From Phycomyces nitens (Eukaryota > Mucoromycota > Mucoromycetes > Mucorales > Phycomycetaceae), in assembly GCA_022702545.1 (NCBI GenBank), contig JAHRBC010000004.1, forward strand, positions 2,418,001 to 2,482,000: a stretch of 64,000 nucleotides of DNA, given 5' to 3'. Positions 23,741-36,089 of this stretch are shown here, in pieces. The notes beneath the pieces were generated by a model. That model had not been told where the DNA came from. It was given only the letters and a program-made list of their open reading frames with translations, and made no database searches. A program made the position numbers and the translations under genes. Position 1 is the stretch's first letter, and every line of letters starts with the position of its first letter.

Positions 23741-25986
23741 CTCTCAGTATAACCAAGGATGATAATTGATGTTAATGGCAGATTACAAAAATAAAATAAA
23801 AGAAATATACAGAGATTAAAAAAAGAGAGAGAGAGTAGGAAAAAAAATGACTGAATAGCTGGTTTGCAGGAACTTTGAACAGGTGTGCAAACGGAAACAA
23901 GTCTCGCCCACTAATTGAATACCCGAGATCCATGTGCAAATTAGTCGACCATCAAGTAAAAGCACAAAAGAAGCCTGCAACAGTCTTGGATAGTAAATGT
24001 AAGCATCCCAAAACTAATTGAATTGTCATTTCTCAATATGTGTGTGTATTCAGACAGCTTTATGGCTTCGGATTCTAAGCATACAAAAACATAAGATCTG
24101 CCAGAGACATGGTGAAGCGTCTTTGCAAAGATTGCAAAGGGACCAGTTTAAACAAGACTGGTCAAGGATGGGGATCTGTCAGCTAAAAGTGTATGTTATA
24201 AGGGAATATATATCGGCCATATTTCAATAGATTAACTAGTCAATACCTGCAAAATATTAGTTATCCCAGTGTTAATTTATAGCAGACTACCAGTATTCAT
24301 GTCAAAAATACAATTTGATATTAGAGACATTTCTGAAATCAAGATGGAATAGTTAAACAAAGATTATATTGAACTGTAGACTAATAGGCTTGGCTCATAT
24401 CCTATAGTATAAGGAAATAAAACCAAGTTCATAAAGTAATAGATACGAGATATAGATTATTTATCATTATATTTATTTTGATTCATATAAACAATTGTAC
24501 TATCTTTCAAGTATTCAATAATGTGTGTGAATATTAAAGCCTTTGGATATTTATAAGATGTAATGTAAACCTTTGGTTCAAAAAAATATATTGGGTATCT
24601 GGAAACAGATTATGTACTCTAAAACTTGCAAGAGATATCAAAATCAAATAGGTTTTATACTATAGAGAGAGAAAGAGAGAAAGTATATCAGGTATCTTTG
24701 TGATTTATCATATAGCACCTATATATTGAGACTAAATATTATCCATGTTTAAAATCAAGTTTGCAGCTGAGCAATTCTTTTTTTATAAAAGATAACTGTT
24801 GCAATTAGTAGCCTTTTCTTGCTATGGATATAATTGACATATGGATATTATTTACCATTTATTTTAATGGATTCTCTGCTATATCTAATAAGAAAGTCGT
24901 GAGCTGGTCTATGCTTGCAAACGGCTGGACCAACTGACCAAATAATAATAAAAAAACCCACCAAGATAAATATTTGGAATACAAAATACGGCTCAACAAG
25001 GTTCTGTAACTTGAATTATTTTAAATTTAAAGAATTGCTCTATACTTATATATATATATCTGAAACTCTTGTACCAACCCATGGCTCTTTTTTTTTGGTA
25101 TGAATTTTAAAGTGGTGGAGTTGACCAGATTTTATCAGCTTGATCAGGAATAAGTAGGCTATATAAATATATGATGCAAAAGGAAATGTACAAGAGAAAC
25201 AAGCTATACTATAGTTTTGATCTGAACCAAAATAAATCGACTCTGTAGCTCTGACGAGTGACATAAACAATATACCACAGAAAGAAAGTGTATTGAACTC
25301 TAGGACCACAGTGTAAATTATTGGCTTGATATCGAGATGAAACAGACGGAATGCCATTAGTATAGTAATACAGAATTGGAATAAAGAATATCCTGGAAAT
25401 CAAGTATGAAAGCCATCTTCTTTTCTTTTTGTGAGACCATCATCTATGGATTACGCGCATAAAGATTCTTTGATTAATAAAGTAATGGCGTATGATTAGT
25501 TTCCAAGATTACATTTAAAATATCACCATTAGTGAGCAATTAAAGAATATTCTTAAGCATAATTTGTTTACAGAATTAGACATGTCCCTTTTTTGAATAT
25601 TTTGAAACGATTCTTGAATCTACAATGATGTATTTTTCAATGTATTTGCCAAGATGCCTCTTTTCTTTTTCTTTTGGAATATGCCTTGCAGATAATCTTT
25701 ATTCTCTGGCTGGAAATGGGCTAATTTACTAATCGATGGTCGGCAGAATTGTACTTTTGAGTATGGCCAACATTGTTCTAATGTACAACTAAAATAATAA
25801 TAATAGTAATAATAATAATAATAATAATGAAACAATTACTAATGAACCCTTTTTATCCAACATTTCTGCTCGGCAAACCTTTGAATATAGAAATCAGAAT
25901 ATTGAGAATATGGTAAAATGCTTTTCTTCTTATTATGTATATTGATGTGATGTAACTGAACCTAGTTTTCTTTTAATAGAAAGTGA
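23741..25986. other. 2.2 kb AT-rich intergenic DNA
   Basis: Between the Atg12 start and the Med7 stop. No convincing gene on either strand. Short frames near 24018-24230 and 25046-25357 lack motifs. There is a purine GA tract at 24665-24681 and an ATT/AAT run at 25793-25827. The first 200 bases next to 23740 should hold the Atg12 promoter. Confidence 0.55.
25793..25827. repeat. (AAT)n microsatellite
   Basis: About eleven AAT-type units with one AGT interruption in intergenic DNA. Confidence 0.9.
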
Positions 25987-27047
25987 TTATAGGATATTAT
26001 CAACAGCAGAAGACACGCTTGATTCCAATACATCATTTGCATCACTCATATTACGAGCATCGGCCATTGTAATATCCTCGTTATGTAAACCCACATGGTC
26101 CTTCTCTTTCTTTACCAATACTTCATTATCGATAGGATCTGTTAATGAATGGCCAATCTCTTGTCCAAAATCATGTAACATTTGCAATGTCTCTGCACTT
26201 TTCCTAATGTTTGATCGTCTAGTGAGTCAACAGCACTATGTTTTTAATCCTCACCTCCGTAATTCTGCTGCCTGTTGTCGTTTCTTGGCCACTTGGTTTT
26301 CCATCAGTAACTTTAGGGTCTCTCTTGCCTAAAGGTGATTGTTGACAATTTAATGGCCTGTATTCTACCATCCAAAAAAACATAAAATAGATACCTGGTG
26401 TGGTCGATATTCATTGAGGATGTGATGCATGTTGATAAATATGGTGCTAATGTTTTCTATCCGTTGGCCAAACTATAAACAGTGTTTCATAAACATAATC
26501 AGTTCATGAAACCATCTCCATCTAAACCTGTCATACCTCATCTGGATTATTTACTAGGACGTCAAGTAGACCAAGATATTGCACAATCAAGGTTCTGTTT
26601 AGTTTTTTTAGTTCCTTGATGCGATCTATATAAATGATATCCAAAGTGGATTAACAGCCTGTAATCATCATCATCATCCATTCCAAATGATTACCAATCT
26701 GTCCTTCTGGAAACAGTTGCTTTACTCCTAGTTCATTAAGAGTAGCTAGTCGGTCTTCCACCTAAATGAGAGACATACTATGCATTAAAGGCTGGGCTAC
26801 CAAGAATGTTGTTTTGCAGATTTACCTGCCATGTCTGGTCAAATATCTTGTAAGAATCCGTGGGTGGGGTTGGTGGTTCAAGTGATTTGAGTAAAAAGTC
26901 TGGTAATGATGGTTGGCTAATGGGTGTTTCTGGGTATATGCCGGTTTTCCTGGCTTTTTGAAGTTTTTCTACATTTTCAGCAGTGTATCTTTTGTAGAAC
27001 GCTGGTGGGTCTGGCCATGCACTTCCTGTAGATTGTTGTTCGGTCAT
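25987..27047 (-). CDS. MED7: Mediator complex subunit 7
   Basis: Subunit of the Mediator middle module, pairing with Med21, needed for RNA polymerase II transcription. About six exons on the minus strand. The N-terminus reads MTEQQSTGSAWPDPPAFYKR followed by YTAENVEKL, and PTPPTDSYKIF; the W/FPxPPxxYxxYT pattern is typical of Med7. Later exons give EDRLATLNELGVKQLFPEGQ, RIKELKKLNRTLIVQYLGLL, then DVLVNNPDE and FGQRIENISTIFINMHHILN directly followed by EYRPHQARETLKLLMENQ. HH(I/L)LNEYRPHQARE is the strongest Med7 signature. The tail is acidic and Ser-rich. The ATG at 27047 (ATGACCGAACAA) is preferred over one 18 bases upstream because the sequence then starts with the usual short acidic leader. 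Total about 270 residues, normal for the family. Confidence 0.93.
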
Positions 27048-29165
27048 GATTTTAATAGAGAGCAAATGGTGGCCAACCTGCTAATGGAGCGTGTACATCC
27101 CTGTCCGCAAGCCACATTAAGCAGATGTATCGGAGTCTATCACCTTTTGGATTCAAGTAGGTGGACTAATGATGCAGCATATACTAGTATGGTTAAAGAT
27201 TATTATTAACCATTTCTTGTTCTCAACACACTTTGCAGATGTTGTATATGAGTCTTGGCAATATGGGCTGTTATAAGCAATATTTTTAAAGTAGCCAATT
27301 GCAAGTTGTTTGCCAAGATTATAATGATATGTGGATATCTGGCTATAAATGGCCGTTTCCCTTGGTCTGCCTATTATTGTATAGAGTACTAGTACTAGTT
27401 TAATAAACTACATTGGTTTTCTTTTCTTTTTTGCATGCCTTGAATAAAAAAAAAGAGTCTATATTGCAAAGCCAAAGTACATTCCTGTAAAATCTCTTGG
27501 ATATGTAAATAGTTTGTAGTATAAATTGAGTTGCATTAGTCTTTGAATATCGAGGTTTTTGTGTCATGGGTAAATGTCCTGTGTTTTTGTTTCATTAGAT
27601 TCCATGTTTGTCTGTGGGTAAGTAGACTCTTGAATGATGTTTATCAAATAAAAAAAAACGAGTTTCGAGTCTATATTCTCTCTGTTATTTTTATTATTTT
27701 TACAAAATTATGGCTCTAGTTTCAAAACCTGCATATGAGCATCATATAATCATCCATGAATCATATTGTACGTCTTTGCTGTGACAGATTTCTACGTTTT
27801 CTAACGCATATTTAGACCGCCAAATGATGTGTTGCCTATTACTGGGGTCTATAAACATCTCTTATCTAGTACTATGCTAAAGACTGCTTGGGTGTGAGAA
27901 TTGATCATATTACTGGGGGTACACGAGAAGACTTGCAACCTTTTTTTTTGTAAATTGTGGGTTGGTCAGAGCAGATTTCTTGTGCTTAAAAGGAATAGGT
28001 GGAATCATTGTGTGGCAAATCTTTAAGAAAAAATATAAGCACATTTGGCTGCCATTTGACATGAGATCAGATCTCAGGAAACTAGTTGGCATTAGAACAG
28101 CTTTTTGTGTCTTGTTTTCCGAGAAATAAGAATTGGTCCATGGCACTAGTGGTTGGAATGCGTAAAGGACCTGTGGTATCCTTTACATATGACTTATCGG
28201 CTGAGCGTACATTGTGTTGGTAGATGGTTATTAAAATTCAGGCTGGATTTATCGTATGTCTACTGTCCTTTGTACTGGTGTCATTGACAATGTAGCGTAT
28301 GTCATGGTGCATCGACGCCATCCAGAAAGCCGGTTTATTCCAAAACCAGATTATGAAAATCAAGGATCGATTTTTGGTTTCTGGAGTGAAATGATCAGTC
28401 AATTTAATATACATATTAAATTCAAGATTCTGGTAAACATGTACACAAACTTCAATAGATATCTTCTTTGTTGATCCTTGATTGAGAGATATCCAGATAG
28501 CATAAGTTGTGCTGTGTATATGCGGAATATCCTTCCGATGAAGCACTCAGATTTTACATCTAATTTGATGATCGTTCTTTTATTTATATAACACATTTCA
28601 ATAACAAAGACGCACCAAAAAAGTTGATAATAGCTAATATATGTATTGACAGATCGTTTTGGTCAAAAATAATCCTTATTTTTTTATAACATCTTCTGAT
28701 TGATCATTATTGAATAGTACTCATCTATATTATTACCAGAACCACAATTAACAAGCCTGTTCAAAATAAATAAATATAAACATGTGGCCATTGAAACCAC
28801 AACTTACTGCAGAACATAAAACCTCAATGGGGTATGTACCACAGCCAGAATTCGGAGCTGATCATCATGAGTTCAGGTTTGTTAATCCTAAACAGAACGC
28901 GTTTGTAAAACGTTGCACTTTAACTCTTTATTTTTATGGCAGCCTGAAGCTCATGCTCTCATTATAACAATGAATTAGTTACTGGAACGTTTTGCTTTTT
29001 GGGCGGTAATGGACCCCTCGTATTTGGGCCACCCAAAAAAAATCACTCATTGAAACAAATGGTATAAAAAGAAAGGATCCTGGGCAATTGGAAATTTTCA
29101 TTAACCATCTCTCATACACTTTTAATTCACTCCACTCCACACTTATACCTAGACTCATCGATATA
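27048..29165. other. 2.1 kb intergenic DNA between divergent Med7 and the permease gene
   Basis: No supported gene. Short frames (27910-28146, 28238-28546 minus; 28256-28474, 28782-28967 plus) have no family resemblance and no spliceable partners. The DNA next to 29165 has a CTCCACTCCACACTTATACC-type pyrimidine-rich leader for the permease gene. Confidence 0.5.
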
Positions 29166-31206
29166 ATGTCGGAAATCGAGGAAAACATCCAGGTCCCTGC
29201 TAATGGGAAAAAGCCCGAAATCGATATTGTTATTCTCGAGAGCGCAGATCCTATAGATCGTGTTGCGGTAGCAAAACTTCTTCGGTAAGCTAAACGGCAT
29301 TCAATACATGCAATTATCCAAATAATATACCCATCTAACCAACTTCAACTTTATTCTAGCAAACAAGACCTAAAACTTCTTCCCATTCTTTGTGTCCTGT
29401 ACTTTTTAAACTATATTGATCGGTAAGCAATTGTAGTCTTTGGCCGATATCTAACCATTCATGTTACCAGAGCCAACATTAGCAATGCCAAAGTTGGAAC
29501 TTTGGAGGTAGATTTGGGCATCTCGCTAAACCAGTATCAATGGGCTCTCTCTATATTCTACTTTGGCTATATACTCTTTGAGCTCCCTTCAAACATCATT
29601 CTGAGGCGTTGGCGTGCATCTTACTGGTTTGCAATTCTTACATGGTAATGATCGACTGGTGTTACATGTATTTCTTGATTGTATTTTTTTGGTTAAACGC
29701 ACCTTCCATCCCTGTAGTTCCTGGGGTATCTGTGCTACTTGTATGGGTGCTGTAGAGAATTTTTCCGGCCTTGCCCTGACCCGATTTTTACTCGGTGTTA
29801 CAGAAGCTGGTAAGGACCAAGGACCAAGGACCAATTCATTGGACAACCCACCTAACTCTACTCTTATTTTAGGCTTCTTTCCTGGTGTGGTCTACTATGT
29901 GTCTACGTGGTACACTCGCCAAGAGACCGGTTCAAGACTCGGCTTCTTTTGGTCCTTTGGGTCTCTTGCTGGAGCCTTTAATGGACTCTTGGGCTATGGA
30001 CTCCTGCAGATCAAAGACGGCGGATTGGAGTCATGGAAATGGTATCTTGAGAAAAACATTGCCCATCATAAGATTGATTTACTCAATTGAACACTGATGG
30101 TTTTAGGATGTTTATTATTGAGGGGCTTCCTTCGATACTCATTTCCCCTTTTGTTGCATGGTACCTGCCGGATACCCCTGCCACTGCAAAGTTTTTGACA
30201 AGCGATGAGAGACAATTGGCAGTCAGACGTATCGCTCAAGGTTCTTATCAAGAATTCAACATGTCTTTGGAAACTTATTTTTAGTTGGTTAATTATAGAT
30301 GCTGGACCCGCTCATGATGAATCGTGGTCTTGGATGCAAGTGGCTTCCGTGTTCATGGATTGGAAGACATATGTCTTCACTGTCATTTACATCCTGGGTA
30401 CCGTCCCCTTGCAAGGGATCGTTCTCTTTTTGCCCTCAATAATTTCCAATATGGGAACATGGTCGGATCCAGTCGTACAGCTTCTTACGATTCCACCCTA
30501 CATCATGGCATTTTTGGGAATTCGCTTTATGGCACACTGTTCCGGTAAGCCGGATTAAAAGGGATTTTTATAGTTCATATCCTCATTTGGAATTAATTAG
30601 GCAACTACTTTGACGCCTCCACCCATATGATTGGTATCAACATCATTTTGATGGTTGGATTCTTGATTCTCATGTTTGCCCCTGTCAGCAACGTTGCTGC
30701 AAACTATGTTGGTGCATGTATTGTCACAATTACCGTATATGCCAACGCTGCCGTAAAAGCACCCTGGTTCAACAGCAACTAGTAAGACCCAAGAAGCCTG
30801 AGCCTTGTATCACACTCACTTACACATGCTTTATCATTAGCGGTGGTTTGACTCGTAGAGCCGCAGCCTCAGCCATAATTGTGTCGGTTGGTACCGTTGG
30901 TGGTGCAATTGGAGGCCAAATATACTATGGTAAGGCCACCTCTTTGTTCCAAACACGTTTCTTTTTTCCCTGACCCGAGCTTCCATCTTTATTCTAGACC
31001 CTCCCACATACTTTGCTGGTAACACCATTGCCTTTTCTTGTGTGGGTGCACAGACAATTGCTGTAATTGTTGCCCGAATCCTACTGAGTCGTGAAAACAA
31101 GCGTCGTGAGCTGTTGAACCAAGAGCAAAAGGATTATGAGCTTCTCAAATATGGTAGTGTCCATATTGCTGGAGACAGGCACCCCGATTTTAGATATGAT
31201 CTTTAG
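29166..31206 (+). CDS. MFS transporter of the Dal5 (allantoate permease / anion:cation symporter) family
   Basis: Plasma-membrane permease, probably for an organic anion, vitamin or nitrogen compound; the substrate cannot be read from sequence. About nine or ten exons, roughly 490 residues. After a 40-residue cytosolic leader come KQDLKLLPILCVLYFLNYID and RANISNAKVGTLEVDLG (Dal5-type first loop). Then follow LNQYQWALSIYFFGYILFEL, PSNIILRRWRASYW, GALTRFLLGVTEAGFFPGV-type text (here LALTRFLLGVTEA|GFFPGV), YVSTWYTRQETGSRLGFFWS, KWMFIIEGLPSILISPFVAW and YLPDTPATAKFL. The second half has VIYILGTVPLQGIVLFLPSI and, near the end, GLTRRAAASAIIVSVGTVGG. The protein ends ERR-like basic then DFRYDL. One intron (after ...RRIAQ, about 30240-30298) has the weak donor GTTCTT. 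If that junction is wrong the gene would be interrupted, but everything else is intact. Confidence 0.88.
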
Positions 31207-34077
31207 ATGTATCCTATCCAACTCTCTTTGGCTTTACTCTGCACCAAACAAACGACTGGCTTCTTTTGCCGTGTATCACAAGCCACTCCAAAGATATTCT
31301 CTATATTTATAAATCAATCAATCAATCAATAGATAAATTTTATTATTTCATAATGGCACATATCTTACCAGCCCTCTAATAAAATACATACATACATACA
31401 CAATACTTTCTAAAAAAAAATGGCTTTGTTTTATTTTGCACAAAATAAAATTAGAAAAAAGAATGTAGAGATGCCAAGATTTCTTTTGGATAAAGTTTAT
31501 GGTTACAGCTGATGAGAATTTCAAAAGGGTTGTATCAAGGATTATTATCGCAAGTGCTAAATAAATGAAGTCAGCCCTTTTGATAACATTCACAATGATC
31601 AAGAACTTGGAACATCTCGTACTAAATCATCTAGCCCTAAATAAAAAGCAAATCAATTACATTATTAAACATTATCGATATTGGAGGTTTAACTGATCGA
31701 AAATTACGCAAGGATTCTAATGATCTGTAATATTATATGTAGTTTGTTTTAAACTGGTTTTATATCTTGTATACAAGGAAAGAAATACAACTTATTGATC
31801 ATTAGAATGTATGGAACCTTTTTTAATAAATTAAACGAAATGTATATTGGGCGCAAGGATCAAAAGGCTTAATTTAACAAGTACTAGTTTATCTGTATAC
31901 TATCTATCATCCCAAATCAATCAAAGCAAATCATGTGAGGGTATTTCATGTTAATATGGTATTGTCTCAGCACCAGCGCTCAAAGGTATGAGCAGACAGT
32001 TGAAAAAAAAAAGGCCAAAATTCTTGTTTATTTTCTAGTTAACCACAACTAATTGCTAAAAATTCTCAAATGCATTCAATTTATTACTTTGGAAAGAAAA
32101 CATTGTTATTGGGATTCGCCTTTTAAGGCTTGCAGCCTCCTCCATTTCTACATAATCGCGTCCAACTGAAGTTGGATGGCTTCGATATCTACTTCCAACC
32201 CCTCCCTCACCATCACCAGGAGGGCGACCCAGGCAAAATCCCTGTATAATTAAGAGTGTGTTAACATAAATCATTAAAAAAGCATAAATACGCAACAAAA
32301 CATGCCTTTCTTGTCCCTGGTGCTGGGGAGTCTGGGGAGACCGGAGAGACCGAGCAGGCTGCTGAAACCAGGTAGGCTGTTGTGGCCAAGGGAGCCACCT
32401 CAAACCACGAGTGGTTCCCAATGGTGCAATTTACACCAGTAAACTCCTATGAATATGATGAAAAATGAGATTATGCTTTTGAATCATATAAAGTATACTT
32501 AAATAAGTCACTGGTGCACCGCATTCCTAGGTATCCCGCACGGTTACTACTCCTAGCGAGCTACAGATCACTTGCCTCTGTAGGGCGTACCGCAAAAGAA
32601 GTTTGCAGCCTCCGTCTTATTGTGATAGTGAACAAATACAAAGCTCATTCCCAGTGGCTTCACCACATGCAAGGGGTCGATGTTTATACATTGCTCCGAG
32701 ACGAAATGTAGTTGGTGGCTCGAGAATGCGAAAAAGATGAATGAAGTGGACAAGGGTGAACAAAGCTTCGCTAAGCAGCATTACTTGGGATTCGGGTTTG
32801 TAGTAGTTGTAGCGCATTTGTGAAGAAATATAAGAAGGTATGGTTTGCAAAAAGAAAAAATCAACTCGAATTTATAGAAAATAAATATACATACATAACC
32901 CCTTTTTTATTGGTGTAGTTACTAAACCACAGTTAAGAATAAAACGCCTTGTCCACCACAAGTGGCTGTTTTCACTGTTGTCAGAATATAAATAGATTAT
33001 AGGCACTCAGTAGTTATACAAAATGAAGTAATACTTAGTAAATAAACGTTTACATCCTAAATACTATTACTAACCAAACATGTCCTAATATTCACTTTAC
33101 ATCTTTTATTTTTTTACCAAGTAGTATTTAATATTTTCTATTTACCTAACAACAGAGATTATATCATATAAAAACTTGGAATGAAATTTATATAATTAGG
33201 GGTTATTGTCAAGCATATGATTGTCTTGTCGTCCGTTGTCTACCACAAGTTCACTTTTTCCTTTTCTCAAAAAACCTTCCCGAGGTCACCTCTTCTACTC
33301 TCTAAATTCACATCACCCATCTTCCAAAGACAACCTGACATTATACTTACCCTTATTCAAATATAATTAGCAATACATCTCTTAAATTTTCATATAAATA
33401 GTCAGGAAGTTAACATCAAATAAAGAACGAACATTTTTACTCTTATTTTCTTTGTCAAAAGAAGTCGTATAACATTTACTCTAATATTATTTCCTGAAAA
33501 GTGACACTATTTTCCGCTGTTGCTATATATTGTTGGATAAGAATACTTTGATTTAGATACACATATATACTTCTTGGACAAATATACTATACAACAATCT
33601 TTACACGTGTCATTATCAAGTAAGAGTATCTTGTTCATTTTGTTGGTGCATCAAGGTCTGGGGCCTGTAGGCATTTCGTAATACTTCTTGGAGCTAGTAT
33701 TATTAGAGGGGGTCCGATATATAAAAGTGGAATCTCGGCCTAATCCTTATCTCTTTACACCTGACTACTTCTATTCTATGAAAAATTCAGCTAATTTTTT
33801 CATAGATAAAAGACTCTATAAATATAATCTTCACTAAACATCAATTAGAGAGCTTTATTATCAAGTTAATTTTGAATGCATCAAAAAAGAATTAAGATAT
33901 TCAAATTATTTCTTGAGAAATATTAATTACATATTTGAAATCTCATCTTCTTGCTGGCTGTTTTGTCAGGACTAGTAGCTTTGTTTTATGGCATGACATT
34001 ATATAGTATACTTAAGTTATATTTTAATAAGAATATCTACACTCTTATAATATTATACACCTGCATTAATAAGTCGT
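31207..34077. other. Gene-poor, very AT-rich region (left part of the repeat island)
   Basis: No intact gene. It begins with a CAAT-type tetranucleotide run (31315-31330) and an ATAC run (31385-31400). A possibly decayed coding segment lies at 32060-32850 on the minus strand (separate entry). From 32870 on the DNA is mostly A/T with no open frames of note. Confidence 0.55.
32060..32850 (-). pseudogene. Possible decayed gene fragment with an RRM-like piece
   Basis: This stretch is GC-richer than its AT-rich surroundings. In one frame it reads VVKPLGMSFVFVHYHNKTEA (about 32675-32615), which resembles the end of an RNA-recognition motif. Further along are Pro/Gln-rich text and PPGDGEGGVGSRYRSHPTSV (about 32225-32165), in different frames separated by stops. 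No continuous spliced model could be built. This may be a relic of an RNA-binding protein gene or chance coding-like text. Confidence 0.25.
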
Positions 34078-34425
34078 TTGAGTATGTTAATAGGAAATCA
34101 AGTTTTATTTTAGCTTAAAGACAAGTTTCACTTTATTATTACACGAATATCTTATCAAGTTTACAGTTTTTAACAAGTCAAAATTTGAAAGATTTTTGAC
34201 TTATAATAAAATGGTTTAATATCTCTGATAAATTATAAAAGCTATAAACCTTTCATAACATTATAAAACCCGTTAAGAATTAATAGAGTTTTATTATCAA
34301 GTCAAGAAATCTTTTAAATTTGACTTGGCTAAAAAATATAAACTTGATAAAATATTTGTATAAAAATAAAGTAAAACTTGTCTTTAAGATAAAAACAAAA
34401 CTTGATTTTTTTATTTACATAATCA
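34078..34425. repeat. Foldback element: two inverted arms of about 147 bases around a 52-base centre
   Basis: The left arm (34078-34224) and the reverse complement of the right arm (34277-34425) match along nearly their whole length with scattered substitutions and small gaps. Shared landmarks are ATCAAGTTTTRTTTT, CTTAAAGACAAGTTTYACTTT, TTATCAAGTTTA, CAAGTCAAAWTT and GATTTYTTGACTT. The centre is AT-rich and codes for nothing. The structure could form a long hairpin. It looks like a foldback or MITE-like element, or two solo repeats inserted head to head. Confidence 0.8.
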
Positions 34426-34815
34426 AAAACTAATTGAATCTGATGATGTATTTAAAGTTTGTTTTTTCTTTTTTTTTTTACAAAGATAGAAGTTATAATT
34501 TTTTACAATATATTATTTTCTCTAATATTTCAAATAAAAATAAATTCCAACAGCTACAAAACCTATAAATTCTACTTTGATTATAAAAATATAAAAGAAC
34601 ACGATGTATTTGATAATATCATTAATTAATGTTGAGAAACATATAAAAACAAAGAATGAAAATTATGTTTTAGCATTTAAATAACAACAATATTAGGGAA
34701 CAGGAATCTAGCTGGGGAGACAGGAGGGATGCGGGTCAGACAATCTATTGTGGCTAGCTTTCTGATTACCGGGATGTACATCTTTGAGATGATATTTATT
34801 GTTTTGGTATAAGTC

Positions 34816-34925
34816 TTATACTGTGGTTTGGGTGTAGTCTGGAAGGCCTACTGGAGACATGTTTTTGACAACATTCCTTTAACTCCTGTATACGCGAGTG
34901 TCTTGGTGGGCAAGACCCTCTATTC
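34816..34925 (+). mobile_element. Possible LINE fragment upstream of the reverse-transcriptase relic
   Basis: In one frame the stretch reads VWKAYWRHVFDNIPLTPVYA, a phrase of the kind found between the endonuclease and reverse-transcriptase parts of LINE ORF2 proteins. It is on the same strand as the relic that begins at about 35160. Too short to place firmly. Confidence 0.3.
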
Positions 34926-35159
34926 CCTGTTTTAACCCTCCAATATTTTTGAATATCCATATTCACCCTTTGACTTTATGTCTATTATATGACTTATTTT
35001 CATGCTTTATATATTTCTTCTTATATAATCATTGCATATATTTCCCACTGTATATATTTCGGTTGATTTCTCTCGCATTTATATGTGCATAAATATATCT
35101 CCAGGCAATTGCTTCTCCTCCATAGGAAGTAAGACCTGATTCGGTCAATTCAATAAATC

Positions 35160-35876
35160 ATGTTTCATACAAAAAAAATTACAAGTGGCCTCTTGGGAAA
35201 ACTGGTCATAGACAAGCTACCAAAAACTCTGACCACCATTGATATCCTCCTCAATCAAGAAAAGGTCTATGACCGCACCCATCCACAATATCTTTACCAC
35301 ATCCTCCTCCAATACAGTTTTCTACTATTATTTATTACTTATATCATCCCTCTCTTCTTCACAGCCTGTATATGCTTTAATGACAATGGATATATATATA
35401 TATCTGTCTTTCAATCTCAAGATTTACACAAAGTTGATACCCTCTCCCCTGTATTTTTCAACTTTGTCTTTGAACATGTACTCTTTCATATACTAAATAA
35501 TCCTCTTTTCCAAGAATATAATATTCTACACTTAATTCTTCCAACTTGTCTCAAAGTTCTTGCATATTCTGATAATCTCCTCCCCTTTCTCAAGGACCCC
35601 AATGATCTCTATGGGCTGAACGCATATTTCCATAATTACGGCTCAGCATATAATGCCAAGGTCGATATCCAAAAAAGGCATGATCTCTTTTTATCAGACT
35701 CATCACGTCCAGAACGGAAAATCCCCCTCCAGTCCATCAGGATCTCCTCCTGGTATGATCGTATATATCCCTCGCCTGCAATTTATTTAGGTTACCCTCT
35801 TATTCGTATCTGTAATAGTTGCTATATTGGAATACTCTCTGACTTTATTGTAATTAATAATTGTGTTAACAAATAG
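35160..35876 (+). mobile_element. Non-LTR retrotransposon (LINE) reverse-transcriptase relic
   Basis: An uninterrupted 238-codon frame carries recognisable LINE RT blocks in order: NQEKVYDRTHPQYL (block A type), FQSQDLHKVDTLSPVFFNFV (degraded form of the usual RQGDPLSP block), LKVLAYSDNLLPFLKDPNDL (the catalytic YADD box reads YSDN here) and NYGSAYNAKVDIQKR. It ends with YLGYPLIR. With the second catalytic aspartate changed and both element ends missing, it cannot be active. Many hydrophobic substitutions suggest long decay without frameshift, or recent loss of an already aberrant copy. Confidence 0.8.
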
Positions 35877-36089
35877 TATTGGGATAATTCTATATATAAA
35901 AACAGGTATTACTGTCAAATAATTCCCTCTCTAGCTAATTTAGCGTTTGTGAGAAAAGGTATAACTGTTTATGGTGAGCAGTTGTTGTACGATTTATATT
36001 TTTGAAATCCTTTAGTAAAATAAAAAAAAACTAGTAGCTTAGTTTATTTACTTTTATATTTTACAAGGACTAGTAAACTTTACTTTCGG
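35877..36089. other. AT-rich spacer between the two retroelement relics
   Basis: No coding content recognised. It contains ACTAGTAGCTTAGTTTA at about 36029, similar to ACTAGTAGCTTTGTTTTA at about 33971, which suggests further old repeat pieces. Confidence 0.4.

Noticed and set aside
27910..28967. Several short frames between Med7 and the permease
   Set aside because: Overlapping on both strands, no family signature and no consistent splice model.
29885..30097. Alternative frame inside the permease
   Set aside because: Out of frame with the MFS motifs on the same strand; a shadow.
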